Assembly: GCA_903772945.1 (NCBI GenBank) | Contig: CAICTM010000017.1 | Location: 1 to 64,000 of the forward strand | DNA: 64,000 nucleotides | Origin: Seminavis robusta | Lineage: Eukaryota > Bacillariophyta > Bacillariophyceae > Naviculales > Naviculaceae | Direction of reading: 5' to 3' | Shown here: one piece after another, positions 55,887-64,000 of the stretch | How positions within the stretch are numbered: position 1 is the first letter of the stretch | Layout of the letters: the number at the start of each line of letters is the position of its first letter | Translations under genes and position numbers: made by a program | The notes under the pieces: generated by a model | The model's input: only the letters and a program-made list of their open reading frames with translations | What the model was told of the DNA's origin: nothing | Database searches by the model: none

Positions 55887-57593
55887 TTACAATTCCACTC
55901 CACTACCTTCATTCGCCTCTTCAACAATTTCCACCATCTCAAACAGCCCTTCCATCAACTTGAAGAGACCAGCACCAACGGCCGCACCAGCAAAGGGCCC
56001 CCAGAGGGGTACCACCAATCCATAGTGCCATTCACTGGATCCTTTGCCGGGAATTGGCAGCAGATAGTGTGCCAGGCGTGGTCCAACATCACGTGCTGGA
56101 TTAGCAGCCAATCCAGTGGGACCTCCCAAGCCAAGAACCAACAAAGTGATGTACAGAGCAACGTACAAGGATTGGAAGAAGGCACCATCTTGCCATGTCC
56201 CGGTGAGCTCTGTTTGAACCTCCTTGCGCAAATTGAAGAGTTCCGCACCAAGCACCAAGACAGCAGTCGCAATAGCTTCCTGCAGAAAGTTCCAAGGGCG
56301 GTTGTAGATGGCTGGTCTGGTGCCAAAAATGGAGAGCTTGGCACTGGCATCCGCCTGCAAGGCGGCCTTGTAGGCCAACATGGTGGTGTCTTGCTCTGGC
56401 GTGGCCATGTTGTTGCTGGGATCTGTTGCCGGATTTTCCACATCAATAATTGTGTTCTTGCCTTCATGGAAACTGACTTTGGTCTGAACCGGCACTCCTT
56501 CAGATGATTCGTTAGTTGATCCATTAGTTCGGATGGTCTGAGAGCCAGCTTGAATGTCCTCCTTTTGCTGCAAATTATTGTCATCATGAGTATGCAAGAG
56601 CGCAGCCACTTGCACAGAATGGCGCATCTTCTCAGTGGTAGCATCTGTCTGAGAGCCAGCTTGAATGTCCTTCTTTTGCTGCATACTATTGTCATCGTGA
56701 GTATGCAAGAGCGCAGCCACTTGCACAGAATGACGCATCTCTTCAGTGGTAGCATCCGCAGGCTCCCTTTTTCGCAGTAGTTCGGCCAAGTTGACAGAGC
56801 GGTGGTCGAAATACTCCAAATGAGTGGGAGGTGCTGTTTGTAGTGTGACCTTCTGACGCCTTTTGTGTCTCATTTCCATTTTCTCCAAGAGATTGGCATC
56901 ATCAGCAGCAAATGTGTTCGTGTTGTATCCTTCCAGGAATTGTTCATCATTGGGCAATCGAAAGAAGGACCTTATTTCGTTACCAATGGTTTCATTCTCC
57001 CTCTTTCGTGATGCTGGTCCAAATGCAGAGGCAAGTCTTCCAGCATTGGTTTCCATACTGACAAGTCCTTCAATATAGGTTGCTGTATCACTGGTATTGG
57101 AAGGAAGTGGAAGAGAGAATCCAAAATGTGGCATGAAAAAGATGACTACCAGGACCCCTCCCACAAAGGCTCCCGCAAAATTGGCACAGGAGCAGGCCAG
57201 GAATTCTTTCCATTCCACTTTTCCAATGAGAGCCAAAAAGAAAAACATGGCAGGGTTGAGATGGGCACTGATAACACCAAACCAAGCTATGTTCACCCCA
57301 AAGGCCAAGCCAAATCCAATGGCCACAGCGAGATATCCCATGCCATGACCCTTAGTGCTAGCGAGCAACTCATTTGCAATGATGGACTCTCCAAAGAGTA
57401 TGGTGAGGGCAGTTGCAACAAATTCGGAGAGAACCTTGGCTCCTAGTGGGTACACGTATGTCATTGTGGATGTGCTTTCGTTAGCCTTATCAAAATGTTT
57501 GTGGTGGTTGTTGCGATAGAAGTACTGCAGCAGTTTTTGTTTCGTTGTTTGTGACTTCTTTTGAAAGAGAGAGAAGAGAGACGGAGCTATCAT
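55887..57593 (-). CDS. Aquaglyceroporin-like MIP channel with large repeat-bearing loop
   Basis: An intronless 568-residue gene for a major intrinsic protein. Six hydrophobic segments are present, with NPA1 (HLNPAM, 113-115) and NPA2 (AANPARD, 498-502). The Asp after NPAR is typical of glycerol-conducting members. Usual family length is about 250-300. The excess is a hydrophilic insertion of about 250 residues between membrane segments 3 and 4 (loop C, residues about 160-410), which is normally short and helps shape the outer vestibule. The insertion contains two tandem 37-residue units (ATTEEMRHSVQVAALLHTH...) encoded by a 111-bp direct repeat. A short helical region before the first membrane segment is basic. 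Substrate, water or small polyols, is inferred only from NPARD. Confidence 0.85.
   Translation of the reverse strand: MIAPSLFSLFQKKSQTTKQKLLQYFYRNNHHKHFDKANESTSTMTYVYPLGAKVLSEFVATALTILFGESIIANELLASTKGHGMGYLAVAIGFGLAFGVNIAWFGVISAHLNPAMFFFLALIGKVEWKEFLACSCANFAGAFVGGVLVVIFFMPHFGFSLPLPSNTSDTATYIEGLVSMETNAGRLASAFGPASRKRENETIGNEIRSFFRLPNDEQFLEGYNTNTFAADDANLLEKMEMRHKRRQKVTLQTAPPTHLEYFDHRSVNLAELLRKREPADATTEEMRHSVQVAALLHTHDDNSMQQKKDIQAGSQTDATTEKMRHSVQVAALLHTHDDNNLQQKEDIQAGSQTIRTNGSTNESSEGVPVQTKVSFHEGKNTIIDVENPATDPSNNMATPEQDTTMLAYKAALQADASAKLSIFGTRPAIYNRPWNFLQEAIATAVLVLGAELFNLRKEVQTELTGTWQDGAFFQSLYVALYITLLVLGLGGPTGLAANPARDVGPRLAHYLLPIPGKGSSEWHYGLVVPLWGPFAGAAVGAGLFKLMEGLFEMVEIVEEANEGSGVEL
56537..56758. 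repeat. 111-bp tandem duplication inside the aquaporin gene
   Basis: Two head-to-tail copies begin at 56537 and 56648 with TCTGAGAGCCAGCTTGAATG and differ at few positions. The unit is a multiple of three, so the frame is kept and a 37-residue repeat results. Confidence 0.9.
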
Positions 57594-57822
57594 ACAGTAG
57601 GTTTACAGCAGAACACCACAGGAAGATCCAGGGAACAAACCGAGGCAAAGATCCAGCAAAAAGGTTGCGTGTATTATTAGTACAGTCGTATTCTCGGAAG
57701 CAAGAAGAACGGGTGGCATTGAAACACGGATACCTGTTCTTTTCTTAGTCCCGTTATTTACCCTTTTCCTTAAAATACCCTGAGCGCTAGTTTAGTTCTG
57801 ATCATCGTAAACTCTTTGTTCC

Positions 57823-57988
57823 GGTACCAGCTACTCTGTGAACCACCGCCGGAAAAGAACCACCACCGGAAACTAACAAATAACTAAAAACCCTTAACCC
57901 TAAAAAATCGGTGGTGATTCCATTTTTCTACGGGCTTCTACACAAAATCTACGTTTTCCGGTGGTGGTTCACACAGTAGCCAGGTACC
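57823..57988. mobile_element. Fold-back element of 166 bp
   Basis: The arms read GGTACCAGCTACTCTGTG-AACCACCGCCGGAAAA at the left and, as reverse complement, GGTACCTGGCTACTGTG-TGAACCACCACCGGAAAA at the right, so almost 35 bp each pair with few mismatches. Extra CCACCACCGG/CCGGTGGTGG pairs and a CCCTTAACCCTAAAA stretch lie inside. No ORF. It resembles a small MITE or a transcribed hairpin upstream of the LRR gene (257 bp to its start). Confidence 0.6.
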
Positions 57989-58133
57989 ACTGTGAAAAGG
58001 ACTGCTCCTGCTCTCACTTCACACTTCATTCTCGGTCGTACTACATGTAGTACCAACGTACCAACCAGTACTGTACCCTATCGCGTTCGAGCCCATCGTG
58101 CGGCACCATCGACACAGCGACACCGCCTTTCCT

Positions 58134-58148
58134 GAATCGAATCGAATC
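58134..58148 (+). promoter_or_regulatory. GAATC pentamer run upstream of the LRR gene
   Basis: Three GAATC pentamers end 97 bp before the ATG at 58246, in the same orientation as at 4012, 11405 and 47750. Confidence 0.4.
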
Positions 58149-58245
58149 CACAATCGAGAATGCGCAGCTTCTTTTATTCCATAAGCAAGATGGGATTGAC
58201 CACTCGGCATCATTGAAGCGTTCTCACAAACAATAGCTGGACGAG

Positions 58246-60966
58246 ATGCCAACAACGAATCGCAAAGGAGTCTCCCAACGAAAAGAAGATGAAGGGACGA
58301 CAGTTATTGAGACACGCACTGATGCCAAGCAGAAGAAGGGAGCCAAGCAGAAGAAAGGGTTATCGCGATCTCGTGAGGAATTCGCTGACAAGCTCCTGGC
58401 AGTAAGACAGCGCCTTTCCACCGTGATCACGGGCACAAGAAATATCCAAGCCGGTGGCAATGATGCCACTGATTCTAAACAGAGAAAGGGATTAGCCAGT
58501 ACTCTTGATGATGAAGTCTCCGATAAGCTCAATGCGGCAAGTGCCAACAATCATCTTCATCAACGAAGCCCTGACCTGGATAATACTGCTCCTGAACAAG
58601 CTCGATTTCATGACGCAGCTAGTGGCGTGGCAAGAATCTCGCATTTGGCTCCAGTATCACCATCAGAAGCAGTCACGCTAATGGAAACAACTTTATTGGC
58701 GGATAGTGATAAGTCAAGGATATGCGATTCGGCACATATGACTTTTTTTCGCACCAAAAAACCTTCGCCTGAGACGTCCCTCACCCAGGAAAGTGCACCA
58801 GTCGTCATTCCACAATACGAAGATCTTGACATGGAACCGGAAGTGGTGCGATCGACAAGATCAACCGCGGACTACAGAGTGGGTGCCTTGCACGTGGACG
58901 GACCTCAATTAGAAGAGGTTTCCAGCAGTGTGGAAGATCTCTCCTCCAGTTCCTCATCATCATCTTCTTCTTCAGCTTCCGATTCTGCTCCACCTCTCAT
59001 TGAAGCCTTCCTAGTTCGGGCGAGCCAGGCAATACTCGGGCCGTCACAAAGACAGTATGAGGATGAGGAGGCACCCAATGTACAAGAAGTGCCTCCAGAA
59101 GAAACAATCGAAGTGGCAGAGGCGCACAAGGTGAACCTGTTTGACTTGCTCCAAAATCGAAGTATACAAGTCTTCATTGGAATCCTTCTCGGACTCGTTG
59201 TGACAATTTCGGTCATTATATCTGCATTGCTCGTAGTCTCACGAAACAATAGCCAAGATATCCCTCCACCTCCTTTCAACTTGATTGATGTCTTCCCGGA
59301 ATACACCCAAGCACAAATCAATGTTTCAATGTCTCCCCAAAGCAAGTCTTACCAATGGCTTGAACGCCATCCTGCTCTAACGAACATTACAACATGGCGT
59401 CAACATCAAATGTTTGCCTTGGCTACTTTCTTTTACAGCTTCAACGGAGAGAACTGGCACCCGGAGGAACGTCAGGGCTGGTTGACATACGACAATGAAT
59501 GTGACTGGGGCATCAAGGGGACCATTGATATCATCTGCAACAGCAACGGACAGATGCAAAGATTACGGCTGAACGAACCACTTGCGAACTTTTCTGGAAC
59601 AACAATTCCTCCCGAGTTCACCTTGTTGACTCTCCTGGAAGAGCTGTCAATCTCGAGAAATGAGATAGCAGTCAACATTTCAACTTTGCTTCCGATGAGG
59701 TTGAAGTCCCTTTCCCTTACCGCATTGCAGCTTTCGAGAAATGGAATGGTCGGAGAAGTTCCATCAGAACCGCTCCTATCCTGGACGAAGCTGACGTCGT
59801 TGGATCTCAGTTGGAATAAGTTCAGAGGCCAGCTGCCCGAACAATTCGGAAATCTTTCAGATCTGATTGAACTTGACTTGAGACAAAACACCTTTTCTTC
59901 CGCTATTCCCAGCTCTTTTGGCGTGCTTTCCAATCTGCGAAGCCTGGATCTCCAAGACAATGCACTTGTAGGTTCCCTAGTCGGGGACGTTTGCTCGGGA
60001 AGGGCCAAGATACGCTGCGACACGACGCTAGTCAACTGCAGCGATGGTTGCAGGTGCCTCTCGGGCCTACAGGATCTGCTGGAATTTCCCAACTATACTT
60101 TGGACTCGTTGCGAAATCCATTGTCGTCTCAGTCTCGAGCGTACACTTGGCTTGAAGATGAAGACTTTTCGTACCCCATTTTGCTACAAAAGGAGCAACA
60201 GCTGAAGCAAGAATTCTATGCGTTGACTACATTATTCTATGCCTTCAATGGCCCCATGTGGCCGCAAGAAGTGCTGGCTGACTGGTTGAATCCCATCGAA
60301 CCTGTCTGTGGCTGGGACATCCAAAGCGACGACGAAAGAGCAGACAGGCTCTTCGGCAACCGCTGCCACGATGACGGCACTTTCCAACGTTTGTCACTTC
60401 GGAAACCGGCCGGGGATGATAAGGAATTCCAACTTCTGGGAGCCATCCCTCCTGAAATCTCCCTCTTTAAGGGCCTTGAGAGCATCGTGATATTCGACAC
60501 AGAGTTGAATACCTCCTTACAAGATCTAATCCCAACAGAGCTGAAGACTTTGACGAACTTTTCAGAGCTGATTCTGGCAAAAAACCGTATCACTGGAAAC
60601 ATCTCATCAGCATTTGTGTCCTCGCTTCCTCGTAGCTTGACTACCTTGGATCTACGCGAAAACAGGATTACAGGAGTCATCCCTGAAACGGAAATGGGCT
60701 TGTTGACTCAGCTAGAATCTATTGACTTGAGCTTCAACGATCTCTCTGGGACGATCCCAAGTGAGCTGGGGCAATTGTCGGCTCTTGTGGAGGTGAATCT
60801 GGCGGGAAATAAGTTTGACACGACCTTTTTGGCATCCAATGACACATCAGGGCAAAAAGCCATCATTCCTTTGGAAGTATGCAGTTTGCCTTTGCTAGAA
60901 CGCTTGGTAGTCGATTGCGACAATGTGGCTTGTCCTGAATGGTGTTCTTGTGTCTGCAACAATTGA
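58246..60966 (+). CDS. Single-pass LRR membrane protein without kinase, two LRR modules
   Basis: An intronless 906-residue gene. Residues 1-308 are a hydrophilic, probably cytosolic region with KQKKG repeats (28-38) and a polyserine run (233-243). One membrane segment spans about 309-331. The C-terminal region, presumably extracellular, has two similar modules. Each starts with a cap of the form Q...FAL.T.FY.FNG..W.......W......C.W (about 386 and 655) and is followed by plant-type LRRs (L..LDLS.N...G.IP..LG). Cysteine-rich segments close each module (CRCLSG; CPEWCSCVCNN). Diatoms carry many such LRR membrane proteins of unknown role, often suspected in recognition or adhesion. There is no kinase domain on either side of the membrane. 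Confidence 0.85.
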   Translation: MPTTNRKGVSQRKEDEGTTVIETRTDAKQKKGAKQKKGLSRSREEFADKLLAVRQRLSTVITGTRNIQAGGNDATDSKQRKGLASTLDDEVSDKLNAASANNHLHQRSPDLDNTAPEQARFHDAASGVARISHLAPVSPSEAVTLMETTLLADSDKSRICDSAHMTFFRTKKPSPETSLTQESAPVVIPQYEDLDMEPEVVRSTRSTADYRVGALHVDGPQLEEVSSSVEDLSSSSSSSSSSSASDSAPPLIEAFLVRASQAILGPSQRQYEDEEAPNVQEVPPEETIEVAEAHKVNLFDLLQNRSIQVFIGILLGLVVTISVIISALLVVSRNNSQDIPPPPFNLIDVFPEYTQAQINVSMSPQSKSYQWLERHPALTNITTWRQHQMFALATFFYSFNGENWHPEERQGWLTYDNECDWGIKGTIDIICNSNGQMQRLRLNEPLANFSGTTIPPEFTLLTLLEELSISRNEIAVNISTLLPMRLKSLSLTALQLSRNGMVGEVPSEPLLSWTKLTSLDLSWNKFRGQLPEQFGNLSDLIELDLRQNTFSSAIPSSFGVLSNLRSLDLQDNALVGSLVGDVCSGRAKIRCDTTLVNCSDGCRCLSGLQDLLEFPNYTLDSLRNPLSSQSRAYTWLEDEDFSYPILLQKEQQLKQEFYALTTLFYAFNGPMWPQEVLADWLNPIEPVCGWDIQSDDERADRLFGNRCHDDGTFQRLSLRKPAGDDKEFQLLGAIPPEISLFKGLESIVIFDTELNTSLQDLIPTELKTLTNFSELILAKNRITGNISSAFVSSLPRSLTTLDLRENRITGVIPETEMGLLTQLESIDLSFNDLSGTIPSELGQLSALVEVNLAGNKFDTTFLASNDTSGQKAIIPLEVCSLPLLERLVVDCDNVACPEWCSCVCNN

Positions 60967-61919
60967 CTGGACCATTGTTGCGTCCACCAGCGACGAAAGC
61001 AGCCAGGATCGGGGCCAGCTGCGACATCGTTTGCACGGCCCCAAGTGATCTACAGATATCGCAATCATCATCATTCTGTTGATAGCACGGGGGTGCTCTT
61101 CGTTAGGACAAGTAGAAACGGTACAGAGCAAAACAACTCGATGCAAAAACCGTGTACATTGATACAAAATCAATAGCAGTTGCTCGAACGTTGGCTCTGC
61201 AAGGTGATCATTCTGGTTATAGGTACATAAACCCACGTTTCAAGAGCTGTTTCAAGTAGCAACCCACTCGACGTCACTGCCATCCTCCAAATCAGAGCAT
61301 CCATTTTCATTCGCCCTTGCCATCTGGGCTGTTAGGGGCATCCATTTTGGCGAACCCGCTTCCGCTATTCAGAATGCCCCTGGTTAGGGTTCCCTCAGCA
61401 GCACCATAGCAAGTCCTTGCATCCCATGAGCAAGATTAGTGGAAGAGGGCAAGTGCACCATCGGCATCCCAGAGGGGACGGTGGGAGCTCATTGTGCCAG
61501 CAGGGACATGAGAGCCTGAACTTTCCGGGGATAACGTAACCATGCGGAGCAACGGCACCAATTTTCATGCAAATCCATTCGCACGAGATTGTTCGAATGG
61601 TCGATCAAACCGGACAATTCGATTCAATCGAATCGATCTTCTTTTCCAGTCACGGAACACGTCATTGCTCGGATCATTTCAACACGCAACACTCTTGATT
61701 TGTCCTCGTTGTGATGATGTGATCAGCTTCTGATGACTACCAATGGAAGGTTGGCGAAGTACATCTTGGCAAACACATCATCTTGAATCGTGAGGGCTTC
61801 TGGAAAAGGTTGCCGTCGAGGTCCATAAAACAGCGGCTCGACAGCATAGATTGTCTTTTTGTTCCAGCGCAGCGTCCCCCAACATTCTTCGCGTAGCCAC
61901 CCGCCGAGTTGCCAATACC
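60967..61919. other. Intergenic with a GAATC-type motif
   Basis: No gene recognised. An ATTCGATTCAATCGAATCGA motif lies at 61617-61636, 283 bp before the next start codon. A GGTTAGGGTT pair near 61384 is too short to be a telomere relic. Confidence 0.5.
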
Positions 61920-62597
61920 ATGGGATCCGTATTTGGAAGAGAATCCGTAGCGGAGCCAGCCTTTGAAGTTCTTTTGGAAAGAGCCCATGGTCCTGTGCAG
62001 ACAACTTATGAAATCCGTCGCTACGGCGAACGATTTGCTGCCGAGACTACCTACACCGGGGATGGTGACAATTCTCCCTTTCGGCTGTTAGCACAGTATA
62101 TTGGAGTATTTGGCAACCCTCAAAATGAAGCCTCTGAATCCATCAGCATGACGGCACCTGTCATGAAGAGCGGTTCGGAAGGTGGTACTGCCATTGCAAT
62201 GACGGCACCGGTCATGAGATCTGCCAACCACAAGGAAGGAGAAAAGACCATGCAGTTTGTCCTCCCCGCCGAATATGATGAATTGTCTAAGATTCCAAAA
62301 CCAACCAATCCCAAGGTTCACATCAAAGAGATCCCTCCACAAGTAGGTGCTGTCCACCGATACAGTGGAAGCATGGACGATTCGCACTCGGAGAAAACGG
62401 CAATGGAACTAGCTGCCCAACTTCGAAAGGACGGAGTTGAAATCTCTGATGCAGATGCCTTGAGAAGCTACAACTTTTGGGGATACAATCCGCCCTTTTG
62501 CTTGCCTGCGTTTCGACGAAACGAAGTTTGGATCGAATTAACAACGGATCAGGCAGAACAGTTGGTGAAGGAGTTCAACCCAGAGGATGTCAACTAA
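61920..62597 (+). CDS. SOUL-family haem-binding protein
   Basis: An intronless gene; the first ATG at 61920 gives 225 residues, and the upstream open frame begins only with TTG. The SOUL/HEBP fold is shown by YEIRRYGERFAAET (about 29), RLLAQYIGVFGNPQNEASESISMTAPVM (about 58-85, in two pieces), a second MTAPVM at about 98, MQFVLPAEYDELSKIPKP (about 113) and YNPPFCLPAFRRNEVWIEL near the end. The double SMTAPV/MTAPV sequence is characteristic. Members bind haem or tetrapyrroles in cytosol or plastids. No presequence is visible from this start, which suggests a cytosolic form. Confidence 0.9.
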   Translation: MGSVFGRESVAEPAFEVLLERAHGPVQTTYEIRRYGERFAAETTYTGDGDNSPFRLLAQYIGVFGNPQNEASESISMTAPVMKSGSEGGTAIAMTAPVMRSANHKEGEKTMQFVLPAEYDELSKIPKPTNPKVHIKEIPPQVGAVHRYSGSMDDSHSEKTAMELAAQLRKDGVEISDADALRSYNFWGYNPPFCLPAFRRNEVWIELTTDQAEQLVKEFNPEDVN

Positions 62598-62846
62598 ACT
62601 ATGAATAGAATTGCAAATTAACGACACGATGAATGGTACCGTTATCGAAGTATTCTAGAGGTTCTTTCTTTAGTAAAGAAAAGAGATAGAAAATGTGTTG
62701 TGTTCTTGGCAGACCTTCACAAGAAAAAGGAACTTTTTGTTTCGCCAGTGGCGTTCTCTATGGTATTCTTCCTGTATACTTTTTCACTAGCCCATGTTCC
62801 CACTCTGCGAATGTTTTCACGGGCTACTACCAGCCAACTAGGCTAG

Positions 62847-63998
62847 CTAGTACTTGCTCAAGAACACAGCCAACATGGATTCTGGGGTGTAACCATCAAT
62901 TGATGCTTGGTTGTGCTCCACAATAACTGGCAGGTCCGCTTCCTCGCCATCCTGCATTCCCTCGTTGTCCCTGGATACAATGGCCAGCTCCGTTTGCGAT
63001 TGACTCTGGGGCTGACGTTTCTTTTGCAGCGATTTATCAATGGTGACAATGGTGTCCCTGAGATCTTTGAGATTCTTAGGCAACGAGCGATCTACAGTCT
63101 CGGCAAACGACTCGGACAATGCAAGCAGCGAGGATTCCATTTGGCGCAAGATTTTGCGTCGCGCTTCATTATCAGCCTCTCTTTTGGCCTGCTGGTTGTC
63201 GTCTTTCTCATTACCACTGGCACTTTCCTGCTGCTCTTCCACCAAGATATCGCCGGCAATCAATCGAACTTGGCGATGAGCGAGCTCTATCGCTCGCAGT
63301 AGAATCTGTGCTTGTTGTTGCTGTCGTTGTTCTGCCATGGTTCGCACTTGTTCTCGTAGCTCACGGGCTCGTTTGAGAGCGTCTCGATCCAACAATTCGT
63401 GATCATCATAATCATTGTTGATGTATTTGGCGCGTCGTTGTTCTTCTTTGCGTTGCGCTTCGTCTTGAGCTGCAATCATAACCTTTTCTCTAGCAATTTG
63501 GCGTTGCTCTGCTTCGTTCTCGGCATTGATTTTCAGTTGGATAAAGGGTCCGCGTGCTTTTTCATGGTAATCTTCATCGGGAATAGGGTTGACAACTTGT
63601 ATCAATCGCTGTTTGAGGGAGTTTTGAACATCCGTCAGAAACGCCACTGTGGGATTGTTGTTGTTGTTTTCATCTTGTGCTTGTCCCTGATCTCGCTCTT
63701 CGTCCTGGTCGGTTCGTGCAGTGACATTATCTTCCCGATCTTCGGAGTCCTTGACATTTGCTGTGTCTGTTTCAGTTGATGCATCTGTTTCAGCGAATGC
63801 ACTTTGCTCTTGTTCAACCGTATTGCCTGCTTTTGGTAGGACACCATGCTTCTCTGAGTCCATCACATTGTCAATGGCTTGCAGAGCTTGTTGAAAGTCA
63901 GACTTTGCCACAAAAACCTTCGCTGGTTTCTTCTTTATCGATGGAGGAGGCGACACAGAGGCCGTCTCCTGGGTGCTGACCATGGTGCGACGCTTCAT
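62847..63998 (-). CDS. Coiled-coil protein at right edge, start possibly incomplete
   Basis: 383 residues from an ATG only two bases inside the right edge, so the true start may lie outside. Residues 1-30 are basic with a VSPPPSIKKKPAK stretch. Residues about 33-110 are acidic and disordered. A conserved-looking block VAFLTDVQNSLKQRLIQVVNPIPDEDY lies at about 118-144. Residues about 150-330 form a long coiled coil rich in Gln, Glu and Arg. The C-terminus returns to a compact acidic segment. No family is recognised. The layout (short helical block plus long coiled coil) recalls scaffold or kinetochore-type subunits, but that is not evidence of function. Confidence 0.6.
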   Translation of the reverse strand: MKRRTMVSTQETASVSPPPSIKKKPAKVFVAKSDFQQALQAIDNVMDSEKHGVLPKAGNTVEQEQSAFAETDASTETDTANVKDSEDREDNVTARTDQDEERDQGQAQDENNNNNPTVAFLTDVQNSLKQRLIQVVNPIPDEDYHEKARGPFIQLKINAENEAEQRQIAREKVMIAAQDEAQRKEEQRRAKYINNDYDDHELLDRDALKRARELREQVRTMAEQRQQQQAQILLRAIELAHRQVRLIAGDILVEEQQESASGNEKDDNQQAKREADNEARRKILRQMESSLLALSESFAETVDRSLPKNLKDLRDTIVTIDKSLQKKRQPQSQSQTELAIVSRDNEGMQDGEEADLPVIVEHNQASIDGYTPESMLAVFLSKY

Positions 63999-64000
63999 TG

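Noticed and set aside
57888-57904. CCCTTAACCCTAAAA as an interstitial telomere relic
   Set aside because: Fewer than three imperfect units, inside a fold-back element.

Overview
The window looks like nuclear DNA of a diatom, most likely a raphid pennate of the Seminavis type. I base this on short spliceosomal introns (about 47-108 bp, one of 492 bp) and on gene families typical of diatoms: a DUF6824 protein, a helicase-associated (HA) repeat protein, an LRR membrane protein without a kinase, and plastid-type presequences with SAF/AFAF-like cleavage sites. Species assignment is an inference. Genes are single units on both strands, with no operons, and the intergenic DNA carries short palindromic and pentamer repeats.

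Layout. 1-3.9 kb is gene-poor: a small ORF, a 36-bp minisatellite, a broken Rep-like fossil of a circular single-stranded DNA virus, a possible two-exon gene and an inverted-repeat element with internal tandem repeats. 4.2-20 kb holds a YheT/EMB8-like hydrolase, a seven-exon HA-repeat protein, glutathione reductase (with an apparent one-base coding disruption) head to head with a DUF6604 protein, a membrane-anchored SDR, a methyltransferase and an exostosin-like glycosyltransferase. 20.4-28.0 kb is one five-exon gene for a protein of about 2300 residues with PLU-1-like helical repeats and two PHD fingers. 29.3-31.9 kb is a six-exon secreted alkaline phosphatase. 33.4-46 kb holds an orphan coiled-coil protein, a two-pore channel-like protein with EF-hands, selenoprotein H (in-frame TGA read as Sec), a Cys-rich protein with a conserved C-terminal block, a plastid-type VOC/glyoxalase protein, an alpha/beta hydrolase and a small CRM-domain protein. 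46-64 kb holds ALG5, a DUF6824 protein, a paralogue of the hydrolase, a two-exon orphan, an aquaglyceroporin with a long repeat-bearing loop, a two-module LRR membrane protein, a SOUL haem-binding protein and a coiled-coil protein at the right edge.

Functional themes: redox chemistry (glutathione reductase, selenoprotein H, glyoxalase), membrane transport (aquaporin, potassium-channel-like protein), phosphate scavenging (alkaline phosphatase), ER/Golgi glycosylation (ALG5, exostosin-like) and chromatin reading (PLU-1/PHD protein). These genes do not form an evident cluster. The most notable points are the selenoprotein with a candidate SECIS, the PLU-1/PHD protein without a visible JmjC domain, the Rep fossil, the channel with an unusual second filter, the aquaporin loop duplication, three inverted-repeat elements, and two short intergenic motif families: GAATC pentamers just upstream of several start codons, and TACCGGTA-type palindromes.
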